From NCBI RefSeq assembly GCF_002216005.1, contig NZ_NIQC01000008.1:20354-84353 (forward strand): a stretch of DNA of 64,000 nt, written 5' to 3'. The position numbers were made by a program, and so were the translations under genes. The first letter of the stretch is position 1. Every line of letters begins with the position of its first letter. Below the pieces are notes generated by a model. The model saw only the letters and a program-made list of their open reading frames with translations. It did not search any database and had not been told where the DNA came from. Below are positions 1-8,969 of this stretch, in pieces. This DNA is from Natranaerobius trueperi (GTDB lineage Bacteria; Bacillota; Natranaerobiia; Natranaerobiales; Natranaerobiaceae).

Positions 1-1644
1 CATTGGAATATTAACATTCTTCTCTTTTGCAATTTTTTTCGCTATATCGTAGCCTGCATCAGCATGTCGTATAATTCCCATTCCTGGATCACTAATTAAA
101 ACCCGTTCAATTTTTTCAGCCGCGAGTTCAGTGCCATCGGCTACCATTACTTGACCTGCATGAATGGAATAGCCCATACCAACTCCACCACCGTGATGAA
201 CACTTACCCAACTAGCACCATTACATGCGTTAATTAAAGCATTTAATATTGGCCAATCTGCAATAGCATCACTTCCATCTTTCATCCCTTCAGTTTCTCT
301 ATTAGGTGAGGCTACAGAACCACAATCTAGATGGTCCCTACCAAACACAATTGGTGCCTTGAGTTCACCATTAGCAACCATTTCATTTATCTTTAAACCA
401 AATCTATGTCTATCACCATAACCTAACCAACAGATCCTTGAAGGTAACCCCTGCCAGCTAACTTCTTTTTGAGCCATTTTAATCCAATTAACAAGTGCTT
501 CATCTTCTTCAAACATTTCCATAACAGCTTGGTCTGTTTTATAAATATCCTCTGGATCTCCAGATAAAGCAGCCCATCTAAAAGGCCCTTTTCCTTCGCA
601 AAATAGGGGTCTAATATATGCAGGAACAAATCCTGGGAAGTCAAAAGCATTCTTCACACCTTTTTTCTGAGCTTGTGCCCTTATATTATTTCCGTAATCA
701 AAGGTCTCTGCTCCCGCCTTTTGCATATCAAGCATAGCTTGAACATGAAGTGCAATAGATTCTAAAGATCTATCTGAGTACTTTGATGGATCTTTTTCTC
801 TAAGCTTAGCGGCTTCATCTAATGTCATACCATGGGGAACATAACCATTAACTATATCATGAGCACTAGTTTGATCTGTAACAATATCTGGAATGGCATT
901 ACGCTTAACTAGCTCTGGATATATTTCAGCACAGTTTCCAACTAGTCCAATTGAAATTGCTCTACTCTCATCTTTATTCTCTTTAACTATCTTTAGAGCT
1001 TCATCTAAACTTTCAGTCATCACATCGCAGTAGCCTTCTTTAATTTTTCTTTCGATACGTTTTTTATCAACTTCAACCACTAAAATCGCTGCACCTGCCA
1101 TTTTCCCTGCTAAAGGTTGTGCTCCACTCATACCTCCCATACCACCTGTTAAGATAAATTTACCAGAGAGGTCAGGAGTTCCAAATACCTTCTTTGCTGC
1201 TTCAACAAAACTTAAATACGTCCCTTGTAATATTCCTTGAGCACCAATGTAAATCCAGCTACCAGCAGTCATTTGTCCATACATCATAAGCCCTTTCTTT
1301 TCTAATTCAAAAAAATTATCCCAATTAGCCCAAGCTGGTACTAAATTCGAGTTAGCTATCAATACTCTTGGTGCCATTTCAGTTGTTTTAAAAACCCCTA
1401 CGGGTTTGCCTGATTGAACTAATAATGTTTCATCGCCGGCTAGTTTTTTTAATGAACTAATTATCCCCTCATAACACTCCCAATTTCGTGCAGCTCTACC
1501 GATACCTCCATACACGACTAAATCCTCTGGTTTTTCAGCAACTTGGGGATCAAGATTATTCATAAGCATTCTCATTGCTCCCTCTTGTACCCATCCCTTA
1601 CAATTCAATTGATTTCCGTGAGGTGCTCTTATACTTTTAGACAT
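1..1644 (-). CDS. hutU: urocanate hydratase (urocanase), 3' end cut by window edge
   Basis: Catalyses hydration of urocanate to imidazolonepropionate, the second step of histidine degradation, with tightly bound NAD+; cytoplasmic. Reading leftward from the ATG at 1644 (RBS AGGAGG-like, 'ttaggaggtttgat') the frame is open to base 1, about 548 codons. The family is about 550-555 residues, so only a few C-terminal residues lie outside. Visible signatures: the glycine-rich NAD-binding stretch [12 protein letters not shown], the invariant QTSAHD, the active-site cysteine region [11 protein letters not shown], and the C-terminal half with [13 protein letters not shown]. It is the last gene seen of a leftward operon with an acyl-CoA dehydrogenase 65 bases upstream. 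A broken second copy of this gene lies at 5990-6540. Identity is secure from motifs and length. Confidence 0.96.
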   Translation of the reverse strand, partial: MSKSIRAPHGNQLNCKGWVQEGAMRMLMNNLDPQVAEKPEDLVVYGGIGRAARNWECYEGIISSLKKLAGDETLLVQSGKPVGVFKTTEMAPRVLIANSNLVPAWANWDNFFELEKKGLMMYGQMTAGSWIYIGAQGILQGTYLSFVEAAKKVFGTPDLSGKFILTGGMGGMSGAQPLAGKMAGAAILVVEVDKKRIERKIKEGYCDVMTESLDEALKIVKENKDESRAISIGLVGNCAEIYPELVKRNAIPDIVTDQTSAHDIVNGYVPHGMTLDEAAKLREKDPSKYSDRSLESIALHVQAMLDMQKAGAETFDYGNNIRAQAQKKGVKNAFDFPGFVPAYIRPLFCEGKGPFRWAALSGDPEDIYKTDQAVMEMFEEDEALVNWIKMAQKEVSWQGLPSRICWLGYGDRHRFGLKINEMVANGELKAPIVFGRDHLDCGSVASPNRETEGMKDGSDAIADWPILNALINACNGASWVSVHHGGGVGMGYSIHAGQVMVADGTELAAEKIERVLISDPGMGIIRHADAGYDIAKKIAKEKNVNIPM

Positions 1645-1709
1645 AATCAAACCTCCTAATTGTTTATAAATAAAACCAATTTAAACTCACTATCTATAAG
1701 ACCGATATT

Positions 1710-2846
1710 TTATTTCAGTGCATGACCTGCTATAACCATTTTCTGAACTTGTGAAGTTCCCTCAAAGATCTCTAAAATTCTTTGATCTCTATAAAAACGT
1801 TCAACAGGATACTCCTTCATATAACCGTAACCACCATGAAGTTGAACAGCTTTATGAACCACTCGATTTGAGGCTTCAGCTGCGAAAAGTTTAGCCATTG
1901 CTGCTTCTTTAGAAATATTTTTTTGTATATCTTTAGTAAAAGCTGCTCGATAAGTGGCTAATCTTGCCATCTCAACATCAGTTGAGATTTCAGCAATCAT
2001 CCATTGTAAACCTTGGAATTTAGCTATTGGCCGATTAAACGCTTCTCTTTCTTTTGTATATTCTACTGAGGCATCAAAAGCTGCTTGTGACAAGCCAACT
2101 CCCATAGACGCAATCCCAATTCTTCCTCTATCAATAACTTGCATAGCAATCCTAAAACCATCACCTTCTTTACCTAGGAGATTTTCTTTTGGTATCCTAC
2201 AATCTTCAAAGATAACTTCATGGGTTCTAGCTCCCCTAATACCCATTTTGTCATCTCCAGAACCTATTTTTAGGCCAGGTGCGTTTTTATCAACAATAAA
2301 CATACTCATACCTTTGGTACCTGCATCTTTATCGGTTTTTGCTAATACTGTCATCACATCAGCATAAGCTCCATTTGTTATAAAATGTTTTACTCCGTTT
2401 AGTACGTACTCATCTCCATCTAATTTTGCTGTAGTTTTCAAAGCCCCTACATCCGTCCCTGCGTTAGGTTCAGTTAAGCAAAAAGCGGCTAAATAATCTC
2501 CTTCTAACGCTGGTCTAAGAAATTTTTGTTTTTGTTCTTCGTTACCAGCTAAATAAATTGCATCAAAACCTAAATAGTGAGCAGTTATAATTGACCCTGT
2601 TGCAGCACAAGAGTATGTGATTTCTTCAAAGGCAATAGCTTCACTAATAGAACTTGCTCCTCCACCTCCATATTTTTCTGGATAGGCAATCCCCATCAAT
2701 CCATACTTTGCCATTTCTTTCACACTTTCCATGGGAAACTCATTATTCTGATCAACTTCTTCAGCTTTAGGTGCTAGCATTTCTTGACCAAATTGTCGAA
2801 CCATATTTTTGACACTTTGTTGCTCTTCTGTTAATTGAAATTTCAA
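1710..2846 (-). CDS. acyl-CoA dehydrogenase (short/medium-chain type)
   Basis: FAD-dependent acyl-CoA alpha,beta-dehydrogenase, 378 residues, the normal length of the soluble family; electrons would go to an electron-transfer flavoprotein. The N-terminal helical domain opens with the usual LTEEQQSVKNMVRQF. The middle beta domain has FCLTEPNAGTDVGAL (flavin/substrate contacts). The C-terminal helical domain ends in the typical QLHGGYGYMKEYPVERFYRD and ILEIFEGTSQVQK, whose glutamate in IFEGT is at the position of the catalytic base of butyryl-CoA-type enzymes. It sits 27 bases downstream of the CoA-transferase gene, apparently in the same operon. The substrate cannot be read from the sequence; pairing with a CaiB-type transferase suggests activation of an organic acid followed by oxidation or reduction. 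Confidence 0.93.
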   Translation of the reverse strand: MKFQLTEEQQSVKNMVRQFGQEMLAPKAEEVDQNNEFPMESVKEMAKYGLMGIAYPEKYGGGGASSISEAIAFEEITYSCAATGSIITAHYLGFDAIYLAGNEEQKQKFLRPALEGDYLAAFCLTEPNAGTDVGALKTTAKLDGDEYVLNGVKHFITNGAYADVMTVLAKTDKDAGTKGMSMFIVDKNAPGLKIGSGDDKMGIRGARTHEVIFEDCRIPKENLLGKEGDGFRIAMQVIDRGRIGIASMGVGLSQAAFDASVEYTKEREAFNRPIAKFQGLQWMIAEISTDVEMARLATYRAAFTKDIQKNISKEAAMAKLFAAEASNRVVHKAVQLHGGYGYMKEYPVERFYRDQRILEIFEGTSQVQKMVIAGHALK

Positions 2847-2873
2847 AGTTATACCCCCTTTTCCTTAAATTTT

Positions 2874-4091
2874 TTAGGAATTTTCTTTATCAATAACCCC
2901 TCTATGAATAAGCTCTTTTATATCTCCTTCAGATAACCCAACTAACTCTGTAAGAACTTCTAAATTATGCTCTCCAAGAGAAGGTGAAGGTTCTTTTATC
3001 GAAGCTGGAGTATCTGACAGCTTTACCGGGTTACCTGGAACTCTAACTTTACCTGCTTTTGGATGATTTAGTTCCACCATCATTTCCCTTTCTTGGATAT
3101 GCTTACTCTCACAAGTTTGCTTGATATCATATATAGGAGCACAAGGTATTCCACTATCTAAAAGAAGCTCAGAAGCCTCTTTCACAGTACGATCTTGTAA
3201 CCATGATTCTATGATTTGTTTTAATTCTGCTTGATTTTGTAATCTGTTAAAATCTGTATTAAACTTTTTATTTTGAGATAATTCTGGCTGACCTAACGTT
3301 TCTGCAAATTTTGCAAACAATGCATCATTTGCTATAGCTATAACTATATAACCATCTTTTGCTAGAAAGGTATCAAATGGTGCACTGATAGGATGTCTGT
3401 TCCCTATTCTGGTAGGGACTTCTTCCCCTATCGAGTATCTGACTACATTACTTTCTAATAAAGTAAAAATACTATCTATCATAGAAATATCAACTGACTG
3501 ACCTTTACCAGTTTTCTCACGATTAAGTACTGCAAGGGCTATCCCATAAGCTGCGAAAAGTCCTGAACTCATGTCAGCTAAAGATGAACCTACTTTTACA
3601 GGAGGTTTATCTGGATAACCTGTAATACTCATCATTCCACCTATTGCCTGGGCAACTAGATCATAAGCAGGTCGTTTTTTAAAAGAACTCGTATTACCAA
3701 ATCCAGATATACTACAATACACAATCTGAGGATTAATTTCAGATAGAACTTCATAATTTAGACCTAATTTTTCCATCACTCCAGGCTTGAAGTTTTCAAC
3801 AACAACATCACATTTTTTTACCATATTTTTAAATATCTCTTTGCCTTGGTTATCCTTTAAGTTTAATGTGATACTCTTTTTTCCTCTGTTAAATAACATA
3901 TAATAACCACTTTCTTGTTCCTTAAATGGTCCAAAGTGCCTTGAGTCATCTCCAATTCCCGGACGTTCAATTTTAATCACTTCTGCACCCATATCAGCCA
4001 GCAACATTGTACAAAAAGGGCCTGATAATACCCTTGTTAAATCTAATACTTTTAAACCTTTTAAAGGTTTAGTCAAACTATATCCCTCCAA
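2874..4091 (-). CDS. CaiB/BaiF family (class III) CoA-transferase
   Basis: Moves CoA between organic acids; 405 residues, the usual size. Near the N-terminus LKGLKVLDLTRVLSGPFCTM is the family opening, followed by LADMGAEVIKIERPGIGDDSR, which carries the conserved Rossmann-like segment. VENFKPGVMEKLGL and the active-site aspartate region in SSLADMSSGLFAAYG (D-M motif) are in place. The start is an ATG at 4091 preceded by a GGAGGG RBS. It lies between the transporter-like gene (57 bases upstream) and the acyl-CoA dehydrogenase (27 bases downstream). The natural CoA donor and acceptor are unknown; crotonobetaine, bile acid, formyl and succinyl transferases all share this fold. Confidence 0.92.
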   Translation of the reverse strand: MEGYSLTKPLKGLKVLDLTRVLSGPFCTMLLADMGAEVIKIERPGIGDDSRHFGPFKEQESGYYMLFNRGKKSITLNLKDNQGKEIFKNMVKKCDVVVENFKPGVMEKLGLNYEVLSEINPQIVYCSISGFGNTSSFKKRPAYDLVAQAIGGMMSITGYPDKPPVKVGSSLADMSSGLFAAYGIALAVLNREKTGKGQSVDISMIDSIFTLLESNVVRYSIGEEVPTRIGNRHPISAPFDTFLAKDGYIVIAIANDALFAKFAETLGQPELSQNKKFNTDFNRLQNQAELKQIIESWLQDRTVKEASELLLDSGIPCAPIYDIKQTCESKHIQEREMMVELNHPKAGKVRVPGNPVKLSDTPASIKEPSPSLGEHNLEVLTELVGLSEGDIKELIHRGVIDKENS

Positions 4092-4147
4092 TACAAAATT
4101 TCAATTTTGTTTTTAGAGAATTCAGAATTTTGTAACTTTTGTTTTTG

Positions 4148-5497
4148 CTAAAAAATTAAATGTGTCGCCAGCGCAACTAATGGAATAGCAATTACAGTTC
4201 TAATCAGGAATATGATAATTAAATCTAAGAAATTAACTGGAATATCCGCTTCTAACATGGCATTAGCACTTTCTGTGAAAAATATAATCTGAACAGTGCT
4301 AAGTACTATAACGAAAAATACACTTTCAACAGATATATCTGATCCAACAATGATTGCTAATGGTAAGAGAAGTTCAGATATTCCTACTAATGTGGAAGCT
4401 GCTATTTCACTTGCATATGGTATATTAAATAAATTTAAATACGGGACCATGATCATTCCTAAATAGTCAAAAAACGGAGTATATTCTGCGATTAGAGTAC
4501 CTAGTACTGTAATAGACATTACATAAGCTAGAATCTTCTGGGCAAATTTAGCTGCTCCCCAAAAACTGTAGTATACAGCATTTATGCCCTTAGGAGCCGC
4601 AGTTTTAGAGGCTACAGATACAGCCTTACCAAAAATCTGCTTATCAACTTTTGTATTTTCTTCTTGAACTTGTTCTTGGGTTTGTAGAGTTCCATCGATA
4701 TAAACATCTTTTTTAAAAGAAATTGGTGGTATCCTTATAACTATTGCCCCCATTATAAAAATGGTAATTAAAGAAGTTAGTATTATATGAGGGAATAGAT
4801 GTAGCACATCTCCCATAGTCGCTAATACTGCAAAAAAACCTATACTACAAATACTAAAGTTTGTGGTAATCGCGGAAGCTTCTCGTTGAGTATATATTTT
4901 TTGGTTATATAGTTTGTTTGTTACAAATACTCCAACTGCAGGAGCAGCAACAAAAGAAGCTAAAGCATCAACTGCAGAACAACCTGGTACACGATATAAA
5001 GGCCTCATGATTGGAGCTAATAATGTGCCTAAAAAATCTACTAAACCAAAATCAATTAAGAAGGCTACAAAGGTTCCAGCTAAAGTAACAGTTAATAACA
5101 CGCTTCCAGATAGATACAGTGCTAATCCACCTACATCAGGGTGAAGTATCTGTTCTGGACCAGTATCAGTAATTACTAGAAAAGAAAAAATTGTTGACAA
5201 CAAGTACAGTGTAAATATTATCCAGTTATCCTTTTCGTGATGTTTTTTAAAAGTTGGCAATAAATTGGTACATTTAGTTAATAAAAATGTTACCACTAAC
5301 ATAATCGACATGATTAATACTAAATAGTCTAATGCAAACTCTAAATGATCCTGGACAAAATCAAGTATTATAACCAGTGGAACTCTAATTTGACCATCAG
5401 TAATTGAAACCGGGATAAAAAAGATGAAGATACCTATCAAAGTACCTAATACAAATTTTAATACCCCATTTTTATAAACGTTATTATCTAAATGCAA
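4148..5497 (-). CDS. YjiH family membrane protein (nucleoside-recognition/Gate domains)
   Basis: A 449-residue integral membrane protein with about ten hydrophobic segments and two Gate-like blocks: one around VPGCSAVDALASFVAAPAVG in the first half, the other around ASTLVGISELLLPLAIIVG in the second. This pattern belongs to the YjiH/nucleoside-recognition group, often found beside amino-acid catabolism genes, whose substrate is not established. The start is TTG at 5497: AGGAGGT lies 7 bases upstream and no better start is in frame. It is the first gene of the leftward operon with the CoA-transferase, acyl-CoA dehydrogenase and hutU, so import or export of a catabolic substrate or product is a reasonable guess. 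Confidence 0.85.
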   Translation of the reverse strand: MHLDNNVYKNGVLKFVLGTLIGIFIFFIPVSITDGQIRVPLVIILDFVQDHLEFALDYLVLIMSIMLVVTFLLTKCTNLLPTFKKHHEKDNWIIFTLYLLSTIFSFLVITDTGPEQILHPDVGGLALYLSGSVLLTVTLAGTFVAFLIDFGLVDFLGTLLAPIMRPLYRVPGCSAVDALASFVAAPAVGVFVTNKLYNQKIYTQREASAITTNFSICSIGFFAVLATMGDVLHLFPHIILTSLITIFIMGAIVIRIPPISFKKDVYIDGTLQTQEQVQEENTKVDKQIFGKAVSVASKTAAPKGINAVYYSFWGAAKFAQKILAYVMSITVLGTLIAEYTPFFDYLGMIMVPYLNLFNIPYASEIAASTLVGISELLLPLAIIVGSDISVESVFFVIVLSTVQIIFFTESANAMLEADIPVNFLDLIIIFLIRTVIAIPLVALATHLIF

Positions 5498-5766
5498 CTT
5501 ACTACCTCCTTTCCTTATAATGATTTTTGTGGTAAGTTCTTTTTCGATACGCCTAGAGTTTTCTAGACATGGTAATAGTCATTAACCTTGAATGCTATCT
5601 AACTATACTGTTACTATAAGTATACGTATTGCCCTGCCTTTTGATCTCCGTAAATTTTTTTGAATATTAAGAGTATTTTTTTATTTTCGACTCTAGGTTA
5701 ATATAATAGAATTATTTTTTGATTATCTTGATAATTTTGTTTAATTATTTTTATGTAGTTACAAAA

Positions 5767-5795
5767 AAATAGACCTGTAGCAAACAGGTCTATTT
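5767..5795. terminator. perfect 12-bp hairpin in the leader of the hutU operon
   Basis: AAATAGACCTGT and its exact reverse complement are separated by the loop AGCAA. On the minus strand the hairpin is followed by a run of seven T, the form of an intrinsic terminator reading leftward. Yet it sits between the yjiH start (5497) and any upstream leftward gene, of which none remains. It is either an attenuator in a long leader or the terminator of a gene that has been lost. The rest of 5498-5990 is AT-rich and holds no gene I can support. Confidence 0.6.
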
Positions 5796-5989
5796 AGAGT
5801 TAATTCATCCTATTCTCTTAGAAATTAATGATGTTAAATTTTTATCATTACGTATTGTTTGTTAAATATAATTATTTAACAACTAAACCATTTTTTTACC
5901 TATCACAATAAGTAGAGATTACTTTCTATAATCTATCTTTTACGTTAGGAAATGTAGGATGAGTTACGTCTAATTTTAATGGAGGGATA

Positions 5990-6540
5990 TACATGGTAAT
6001 CAAAACCACGCTATAAATATTGCTAAAGAAGCAAGAAAAAAATAAGTCTGTATCGATTGCAATCGAAGGTAATGCAGCAAACGTTTACAGTGAGTTACTA
6101 ACTAAAAATTTTATTCCAGATATAGTAACTGATCAAACATCAGCTCATGATTTACTCTATGGATATATTCCAAATTTTTTGTCAATAGAAAAGGCCGAAT
6201 CCCTTCGTAAAAATCACCCCAGTAAATATATTAACTACGCCTTATCATAAATTAAATCACATTTACAATTTATGCATTAATGAGATGATAGCTAATCATG
6301 ACCAATTGTAATGACAAGAGACCATATAGAGCCAGCAGGTACAATAGCATCTCCTTATAGAGAAACAGAAAATATGCCAGATGGGTCTTTGCCATAGTTG
6401 ATTGGCCAGTCCTTAATGCCCTCTTAAATACTAGTTCAGGAGCAACTATGGTAAGCCTACACTATGGCGGTGGGGTAGGTATTAGTCATTCTATTCATGC
6501 AGGAATGAGTTTAGTAATGAACAGACTTTACTAAAAGAAA
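5990..6540 (+). pseudogene. hutU: decayed second urocanate hydratase
   Basis: A remnant of urocanate hydratase on the opposite strand to the intact copy. The frame at 6020-6250 reads VSIAIEGNAANVYSEL, then [13 protein letters not shown] and ESLRKNHPSKY, matching residues [29 protein letters not shown] and [10 protein letters not shown] of the intact protein. After a gap equal to roughly 190 deleted codons, 6309-6540 reads [20 protein letters not shown], then frame-broken pieces of [16 protein letters not shown] and [18 protein letters not shown], the C-terminal part of HutU. Several stops and shifts interrupt it and the N-terminal half is absent. It is too diverged to be a recent duplication of the intact copy. 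Confidence 0.85.
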
Positions 6541-6647
6541 TTAAGAAGTGTATTAAATAATAATTCTAACCTAAGCTTCGTCCGATTAAAAGATGCCAAA
6601 TATAACTAAGTTATCTCAGATAATAAGTGATTTGAGGGGGGGATTGC

Positions 6648-8243
6648 TTGACATCAATAATAATTTATGATGAAGATACAAAAGACCGCACTGGAATCAA
6701 ATGGTTATTAGAGAATAGTGCTATTGAAATAGATAAAATTGAAGAAGCAAAAAATTCACATGAACTTATTACTAAGCTTACACGAATGGATGATAATAAG
6801 CTGTGCATTATATTTAACCCCTTTACTTTAACAGAAACTGAACTAACCCATATATCAAATACAAAAATTAAAAACAATTATATAAAATTAATTGCAATTT
6901 CACAACTAGAAGGTATTGAAGATTTTAAAAAAATTCTCCATTTAGAGCTATTTGACCATATAAAAAAACCACCTGATCCTAATCAAGTTTTAACTAGTAT
7001 TTCTTCTGCCTTTCATAAGCTCGACAAACAAATAAAGTTTAAAAAATCAAAAGAAGTTTTCTTAATAAACTACCATACTTCCTTTGACTTTGTCTATAAT
7101 CTCATATTTTCGAATTTTAACAGTATAAAACAAATTTATGAATACGCACAGGCTTTAGGATTTCAGTTACTTCCTAATTTAGCAATAGTAGCTGACATAG
7201 ACAATTTCTATTATAAAACTAAAAATACTAGTGAACAGTTTAAATTTAAATTCAGAAATAAAATTTTTCATCAAGTTGAAAAAATAATTGCACCCTACAA
7301 AGGAAGTGCTGCTGCACCTCTTGGAAAAGAAAAAATAGTGATTTTAACATCACTTCCAGTCTGTAAAGATAATGAGGAATTTAGTGTTAATTGTCTCACC
7401 TTAACAGAAAAGCTCCAAAAAAGAATCGCTCAAAATACAGACTGTACCTTGACAATTGGAGTAGGAAAACAACAGGATACAAGAAACTTGCATTTATCAT
7501 ATCAAGAAGCAGTTTCTGCATCTGAACATAAATTCTTTAAGGGAAATAATCAAGTACTCTTTTATCATCAAGAGACCCCATTGTCAAAAACCCTTCCTTA
7601 TCAAGACTACGAGTTAGAAACAATAGTATTAGATAAAATTAAACTTGGCGATCTCAGTGAAGCCTTAAATGCCTTTGAACATCTGTTCGGAAAATGTTTT
7701 TACTCAGTTAACACAAAACCTTGGCTTCTTAAAATTAAAACAATCCAATTCATAACTACAATTATGAGGGTTGCAGCAGAAAAAGGGGTAGATTCCGAAA
7801 TAGTCTTCAATTTTAACGCTAAATGGACGTACGATATTATAGAAAGTGATTACATCAGTGATTTGAAAATTATAATTGAAAAGGCTATAGAAGATGCAAT
7901 CAATTATGTTTCACAAGGTAAAAACCAACAAAATAGTCGAGTGATCAAACGAGCATGTAAATACATCGATTATAATTATAATAAAAATATTTCTCTAAAC
8001 GATATAGCAGAGGTAGTTTGTTTAAACCCCTATTATATTAGCCATATATTTAAAAAAGAGATCGGAATATCTTTTATCGAGTATTTAACTTACAAACGTA
8101 TGCAAAAAGCCAAATATTTACTTTTAGATACAAATGAAACTATCTCAGAAATTGCTATAAGAGTTGGATATTCTGACCCAAACTATTTTAGTAGAGTTTT
8201 CAAAAAATACTTTGGTTCCCCACCTAGCAATTTTCGCAAGTAA
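6648..8243 (+). CDS. AraC-family regulator with degenerate receiver domain (YesN-like)
   Basis: A 531-residue regulator. Residues 1-125 look like a response-regulator receiver (SIIIYDED at the first strand, a lysine near residue 106 in DHIKKPPD), but the strand that should carry the phospho-acceptor Asp reads CIIFNPF, with Asn57. Residues 150-310 resemble the central domain of YesN-type regulators. The last 100 residues are a two-HTH AraC domain (NISLNDIAEVVCLNPYYISH; then ISEIAIRVGYSDPNYFSRVF). The start is TTG at 6648 behind GAGGGGGG. No histidine kinase is adjacent. The Asn substitution suggests phosphorylation-independent control, perhaps by a ligand. Targets may include the divergent hutU operon, but this is inferred from position only. 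Confidence 0.85.
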   Translation: MTSIIIYDEDTKDRTGIKWLLENSAIEIDKIEEAKNSHELITKLTRMDDNKLCIIFNPFTLTETELTHISNTKIKNNYIKLIAISQLEGIEDFKKILHLELFDHIKKPPDPNQVLTSISSAFHKLDKQIKFKKSKEVFLINYHTSFDFVYNLIFSNFNSIKQIYEYAQALGFQLLPNLAIVADIDNFYYKTKNTSEQFKFKFRNKIFHQVEKIIAPYKGSAAAPLGKEKIVILTSLPVCKDNEEFSVNCLTLTEKLQKRIAQNTDCTLTIGVGKQQDTRNLHLSYQEAVSASEHKFFKGNNQVLFYHQETPLSKTLPYQDYELETIVLDKIKLGDLSEALNAFEHLFGKCFYSVNTKPWLLKIKTIQFITTIMRVAAEKGVDSEIVFNFNAKWTYDIIESDYISDLKIIIEKAIEDAINYVSQGKNQQNSRVIKRACKYIDYNYNKNISLNDIAEVVCLNPYYISHIFKKEIGISFIEYLTYKRMQKAKYLLLDTNETISEIAIRVGYSDPNYFSRVFKKYFGSPPSNFRK

Positions 8244-8252
8244 ACACTAAAA

Positions 8253-8278
8253 AAAACAGGACAACAATGTCCTGTTTT
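8253..8278. terminator. bidirectional terminator between regulator and msrA
   Basis: AAAACAGGACA, loop ACAA, TGTCCTGTTTT: a perfect 11-bp stem flanked by A- and T-runs, placed 10 bases after the regulator stop and overlapping the msrA stop codon. It can end both convergent transcripts. Confidence 0.85.
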
Positions 8279-8906
8279 AACCCCTTAAATATTTTTGACC
8301 TCTTTCAGATAGACCAAGTAAAGGAAGGTCTTTTAAAAGGTCATTCTCACTCCCATATCCTGCTAAATATCCGTTAATTCTTGCTGCAGCTGTTGAATCT
8401 ACAAGTTCTCTAAAACTATTGTAAAAGTTCTTTAATTCATCCATAAGTTCTGGATACTTTTGTAAATAAAACTTTTGATGAAAATCTTCTCCTCGAAAAA
8501 ACTTAGAATAAGATTGTATTTCTGTATACAATCTAGTTGATAATTTGTCTTCTTTGTCCTTTTTCGTTTCTAATATTTGTTCTCGTTGTTTTTCATTATG
8601 ATACAAGATAATAGACATGTATTGTTTAGGACAAGATTTAACCGTTGGATGGTGACTTTCCCAAAAGATATTTAACAATTCTTTATATGAAATTTGATTT
8701 GGATCAAAATCTAACTCCACTGTCTCAGTGTGATCACCTAGACTATGATACGTAGGATTATCTTTTTCTCCTCCTGCATATCCCACTCTAGTTCTAATTA
8801 CACCAGTAAGTTGCCCAAACTGAGCATCTGGTCCCCAAAATCAACCAAGCCCAAAGGTAGCAGTCTCTGTTTTACAAGGATTATATTGATCTATCTTTGG
8901 CTTCAT
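8277..8906 (-). CDS. msrA: selenocysteine-containing peptide-methionine (S)-S-oxide reductase MsrA
   Basis: Reduces methionine-S-sulfoxide in proteins. Read from the ATG at 8906 (RBS GGAGGT) the gene has 209 codons, with one in-frame TGA at 8841-8843, codon 22. It falls exactly where MsrA proteins carry the catalytic Cys of GCFWG: the reading is FGLG-Sec-FWGPDAQF. The sequence after it is fully conserved MsrA (RVGYAGGEKDNPTYHSLGDH, FWESHHPT, YMSIILYHNEKQ, then an NGYLAGYG tail), so the frame is under selection through the TGA. A SECIS-like hairpin follows at a proper distance (8803-8831). Starting only at the GTG at 8786 would give 169 residues lacking the active site. Sec-MsrA is known from some clostridia and algae, which supports decoding over nonsense mutation; selA/B/C/D are not in the window. 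Confidence 0.9.
8803..8831 (-). promoter_or_regulatory. bacterial SECIS-like hairpin for UGA decoding in msrA
   Basis: Downstream of the UGA (8841-8843) the transcript folds as an outer stem CCAG/CUGG and an apical stem UGCUC/GGGCA with loop AGUUU. The loop begins 20 nucleotides after the UGA, and G is its second base. A short apical stem with G in the first two loop positions, inside the coding region about 16-37 nucleotides after UGA, is the known form recognised by SelB in bacteria. It was read by eye; no folding program was used. Confidence 0.75.
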
Positions 8907-8969
8907 ATTAGATACCTCCAACTAAATACGATTTACTATTAGTATTGTAGCCAAGTTCTATATCTAATA

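Noticed and set aside
1954..2367. Plus-strand reading frame opposite the acyl-CoA dehydrogenase gene
   Set aside because: A shadow of a conserved gene, without RBS or recognisable motifs.
8277..8786. A 169-residue MsrA lacking the active site as the real product
   Set aside because: The MsrA sequence continues upstream in frame to an ATG with a good RBS; the only interruption is a TGA exactly at the catalytic Cys, with a SECIS-like hairpin after it.
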